This document shows positions 62,085 through 64,000 of a DNA stretch of 64,000 nt, piece by piece. Positions within the stretch are counted from its first letter, which is position 1. Every line of letters starts with the position of its first letter. The position numbers and the translations under genes are program-made. The stretch is from Hyphomicrobium sp. (GTDB taxonomy: Bacteria; Pseudomonadota; Alphaproteobacteria; Rhizobiales; Hyphomicrobiaceae). The stretch is taken from contig JAEUME010000001.1 of NCBI GenBank assembly GCA_016793445.1, positions 372,001 to 436,000 of the forward strand, given 5' to 3'. The notes beneath the pieces were generated by a model, which was not told where the DNA came from, did not search any database, and worked only from the letters and a program-made list of their open reading frames with translations.

Positions 62085-63419
62085 ATGAGATCTGTCCACG
62101 GCCGGCTAATAACGAGCACGTGCGCAAGTGCGCTGGCGTGCGCGCTGGTGACGTGCGCAGCGTCCCCCGTGCGGGCCCAGACCGCGCACCGCGACCACAT
62201 TGCCGATCTTATCAAGAAGACGGCAGCCGCGGCGGATGGTACCGGCGTTGCCACGCAGGAGAAGGCGGCTACCGCTAACGCAAGTCAGCAAAAGCCCGAT
62301 GTCCCAGCGGCCGATCCGCGTGCGGGGGATCCTGACTTCGAGCAGGCCGCAGCACTGATGGCGGCAGTGGACGCTATCCTGAAGGATAGCGCCGACAACC
62401 GCGCGGACGCGGAGCGCTTGCCCAGCCGTGACGACTTCGTATTTCCTCCGTTGTGGCGTGAAACACGTGAAGACCGCGAGGCGAAAGTACGCAACCTGCT
62501 CGATGCGGCACTCTCCATCGTGACCAACGTGCCCGTCGTCGAGGTCCAGAAGAAGATCGATGGGTTGCGCAAGAACATCCGGGAACTGGAAGACGAGAAC
62601 GCGCGATACAAGGAGAAGCAGCTCACCGCCCCCAAGGACGCTATCGTCGCCGATACGGTTCAGTCGCTGCAAAGTTCGGTTGATGAGAACCTGAAGCGTA
62701 TCGCCGCTAACCGGGATGCCATCAAGGCCGCCAAAGGTGAAATCGCCGAAGCATTGAAGACTTCAGGCATCGAGTTGGCCAGCGATCAGGTCGATCTGCT
62801 GCTCGATAGCGTGCTTTCGAGCGATCTGGTCCGCCTAGTCGCCGCTTTCGAGGCGGCCCGCCTCATCGACGGGCAACTCGCCAAGCTGATCGCGACGACA
62901 GGCGAAAACATGAACGCGGCGCGCCGGTACTTCGCCATGCACGCGGCTTTATTTGCCATGCTGGTGCATGCCCAGGACACGACCATCGCCAAGATCGACA
63001 CCCAATACATGCCCAAGCTCGACGCCATCCTCGCCGATCTCAAGGCGGCGAAGGCCAAGACCAGCTCCCTGCTCAAGGCCGAAAACAGGCCGGATCAGAA
63101 GCGGGCGCTGGAGGCCAACCGCGAAAGCCAGAAGGTGGCGGAGGATGCCGCTCAGGCTTACCGGCGCTACTTGCAGGGTCAGCGCGAGCAGATCGCCAAA
63201 GCGCGCATCAAGGCGGTGCACGACCTACGCATCGCCGACAACACGTATGAAACGGTTGAGGCAAGCGTACAGCTCCGCAATCTCATGCGCGACAGCTCCG
63301 CCTCGTTCGAAGCCATCCAGAAGCTGGAGGCCCCAAGCTTCGAGCATATCTTCCGGAACGACGAGTTGCGCCGTGAGTTCGAAAATCTGACGAGGCGGCT
63401 CGACGCGCCCTCAAGCTGA
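62085..63419 (+). CDS. Secreted coiled-coil protein, unknown function
   Basis: 444 residues; ATG 62085 has GGGAGGA 4 bases upstream, better than the in-frame start at 62061. Signal peptide (STCASALACALVTCAASPVRA) followed by mostly helical sequence with long coiled-coil stretches (EVQKKIDGLRKNIRELEDEN, and YRRYLQGQREQIAKARIKAVHD). I do not recognise a family. It may be a periplasmic structural or scaffold protein; neighbours give no further clue. Confidence 0.75.
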   Translation: MRSVHGRLITSTCASALACALVTCAASPVRAQTAHRDHIADLIKKTAAAADGTGVATQEKAATANASQQKPDVPAADPRAGDPDFEQAAALMAAVDAILKDSADNRADAERLPSRDDFVFPPLWRETREDREAKVRNLLDAALSIVTNVPVVEVQKKIDGLRKNIRELEDENARYKEKQLTAPKDAIVADTVQSLQSSVDENLKRIAANRDAIKAAKGEIAEALKTSGIELASDQVDLLLDSVLSSDLVRLVAAFEAARLIDGQLAKLIATTGENMNAARRYFAMHAALFAMLVHAQDTTIAKIDTQYMPKLDAILADLKAAKAKTSSLLKAENRPDQKRALEANRESQKVAEDAAQAYRRYLQGQREQIAKARIKAVHDLRIADNTYETVEASVQLRNLMRDSSASFEAIQKLEAPSFEHIFRNDELRREFENLTRRLDAPSS

Positions 63420-63440
63420 ACGGGCGCGAACAATGTGTGT

Positions 63441-63899
63441 TCACTCGCCCCGGCGGTATTGGAGGAAGTCCGTCAACTCGCCGATGCGGTCATAGAGGCG
63501 GCGCGCCGTTGCGTTTTTCTGCTGGGTCGCCCAGTAGGTTCTGCTGGCCCCGCGCGAGTCCGCCAGCGCATAGGTCGCCTCGATCAGCGCCCGCCCGACG
63601 CCCGTACCGCGCACCGCGGGATCAGCGTAAAGGTCTTCCAGATAACAATACCAGGTCGGCGACCACGTGGAGCGATGGAATACGAGGTTGACCAGCCCTA
63701 TCGGCGTATCATCGGAGTCCACGGCGACTAGACCTGCCATACCGTCCGCGCCCGCCAGCAGCCGCTCAAAGGTCAACGTGATGACCTCATCTGGCACTTC
63801 CGCCTCATAAAATTTGATGTAGCCGTCAAACAGATCGCGCCAGCGCGCCGCGTCCCGCGCCGCGAGGGGCCGAACAGCCGTTTCACCCGTCTTGCCCAT
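63441..63899 (-). CDS. GNAT-family N-acetyltransferase
   Basis: 152 residues from ATG 63899 (AAAGGTGACGGA just upstream); the longer reading to 63941 overlaps the next gene. Acetyl-CoA-binding motif A is LEDLYADPAVRGTGVGRALIEATYALA, with the V-R-G-x-G-x-G loop as VRGTGVGRAL. Followed by RTYWATQQKNATARRLYDRIG. Substrate unknown. It lies 29 bases after the MgtE-type gene on the same strand. Confidence 0.88.
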   Translation of the reverse strand: MGKTGETAVRPLAARDAARWRDLFDGYIKFYEAEVPDEVITLTFERLLAGADGMAGLVAVDSDDTPIGLVNLVFHRSTWSPTWYCYLEDLYADPAVRGTGVGRALIEATYALADSRGASRTYWATQQKNATARRLYDRIGELTDFLQYRRGE

Positions 63900-63928
63900 T
63901 CCGTCACCTTTAACCTGAGCGGCCATCC

Positions 63929-64000
63929 TCATAGCAACCAAATCGATGCCAGCGCGAGAAACGAAAAGAAACCCACGATATCCGTGATCATGGTCACGAA
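63929..64000 (-). CDS. MgtE-type magnesium transporter, C-terminal end (partial)
   Basis: The minus-strand frame enters from the right edge and stops at TGA 63931-63929. The 23 residues read VTMITDIVGFFSFLALASIW near the end, the conserved last membrane helix of MgtE channels (VTxxTDxxGFFxFLxLA). Only the tail is visible, so the domain content of the rest is unknown. Confidence 0.8.
   Translation of the reverse strand, partial: FVTMITDIVGFFSFLALASIWLL

Overview
The window reads as chromosomal DNA of a GC-rich alphaproteobacterium of the order Hyphomicrobiales. A Hyphomicrobium/Filomicrobium-like methylotroph is my best guess from gene content; no rRNA or other taxonomic marker is present. 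The basis is the NAD-dependent fdsGBA-fdhD-fdsD formate dehydrogenase, EipA/DUF1134, DUF1489, UPF0314, glnB-glnA, alpha-type porins, and dispersed palindromic repeats of the kind common between genes in this order. Genes are dense and mostly intact. I see no rRNA, tRNA, CRISPR array, prophage or IS element.

Region 1 (1-8727) holds the end of a DUF2270 gene, a membrane protein with a degenerate EAL domain, an SDR-like protein lacking its catalytic Tyr/Lys, a receiver/kinase-like protein lacking the phospho-acceptor His, and an intact BarA-like hybrid histidine kinase translationally coupled to it. Three successive genes therefore look like pseudo-enzymes next to one intact kinase. Region 2 (8845-16221) is a LysR regulator followed by the complete formate dehydrogenase operon.

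Region 3 (16348-29394) is the accessory part. A DmdC-type acyl-CoA dehydrogenase is followed by an AcoR-like sigma-54 activator. Facing it is a minus-strand operon for an acetoin-dehydrogenase-type 2-oxo-acid/acyloin complex: E1 alpha, E1 beta, a free-standing lipoyl protein, an E2 catalytic domain without lipoyl domain, and a lipoate-ligase-like protein. Then come a COMT-type O-methyltransferase, a small LuxR-type regulator, and a GMC oxidoreductase with its gluconate-dehydrogenase-subunit-3-like partner. I find sigma-54 (-24/-12) promoters in front of both the E1 alpha operon and the GMC operon, which suggests one regulon: an alcohol is oxidised by the GMC enzyme and its product is cleaved to an acyl-CoA by the complex. 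The substrate is unknown. This is the best candidate for an undescribed system here.

Region 4 (29809-33973) has two tandem, nearly identical porins with matching terminators, then lipoyl synthase lipA. Region 5 (34000-49663) is a mix: a BigR/SqrR-type ArsR repressor, a voltage-gated-type channel with a C-terminal zinc ribbon, a SRPBCC protein, a lytic-transglycosylase-like protein, small membrane proteins, an EipA protein with a long N-terminal extension, two L,D-transpeptidases, a photolyase, a TPR protein, thioesterases and the NAD(P)HX repair enzyme. Region 6 (49664-51896) is glnB-glnA behind a sigma-54 promoter. Region 7 (51921-53559) is an ECF sigma factor, DUF4142 protein and cupredoxin cassette. 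Region 8 (53919-64000) has speH, a lipase-fold protein with its nucleophile replaced, an aminotransferase/MFS pair, DUF1489, several envelope proteins of unknown role, a GNAT acetyltransferase and the last codons of an MgtE-type magnesium transporter.

All calls come from reading the sequence and remembered family motifs; no database search was run.
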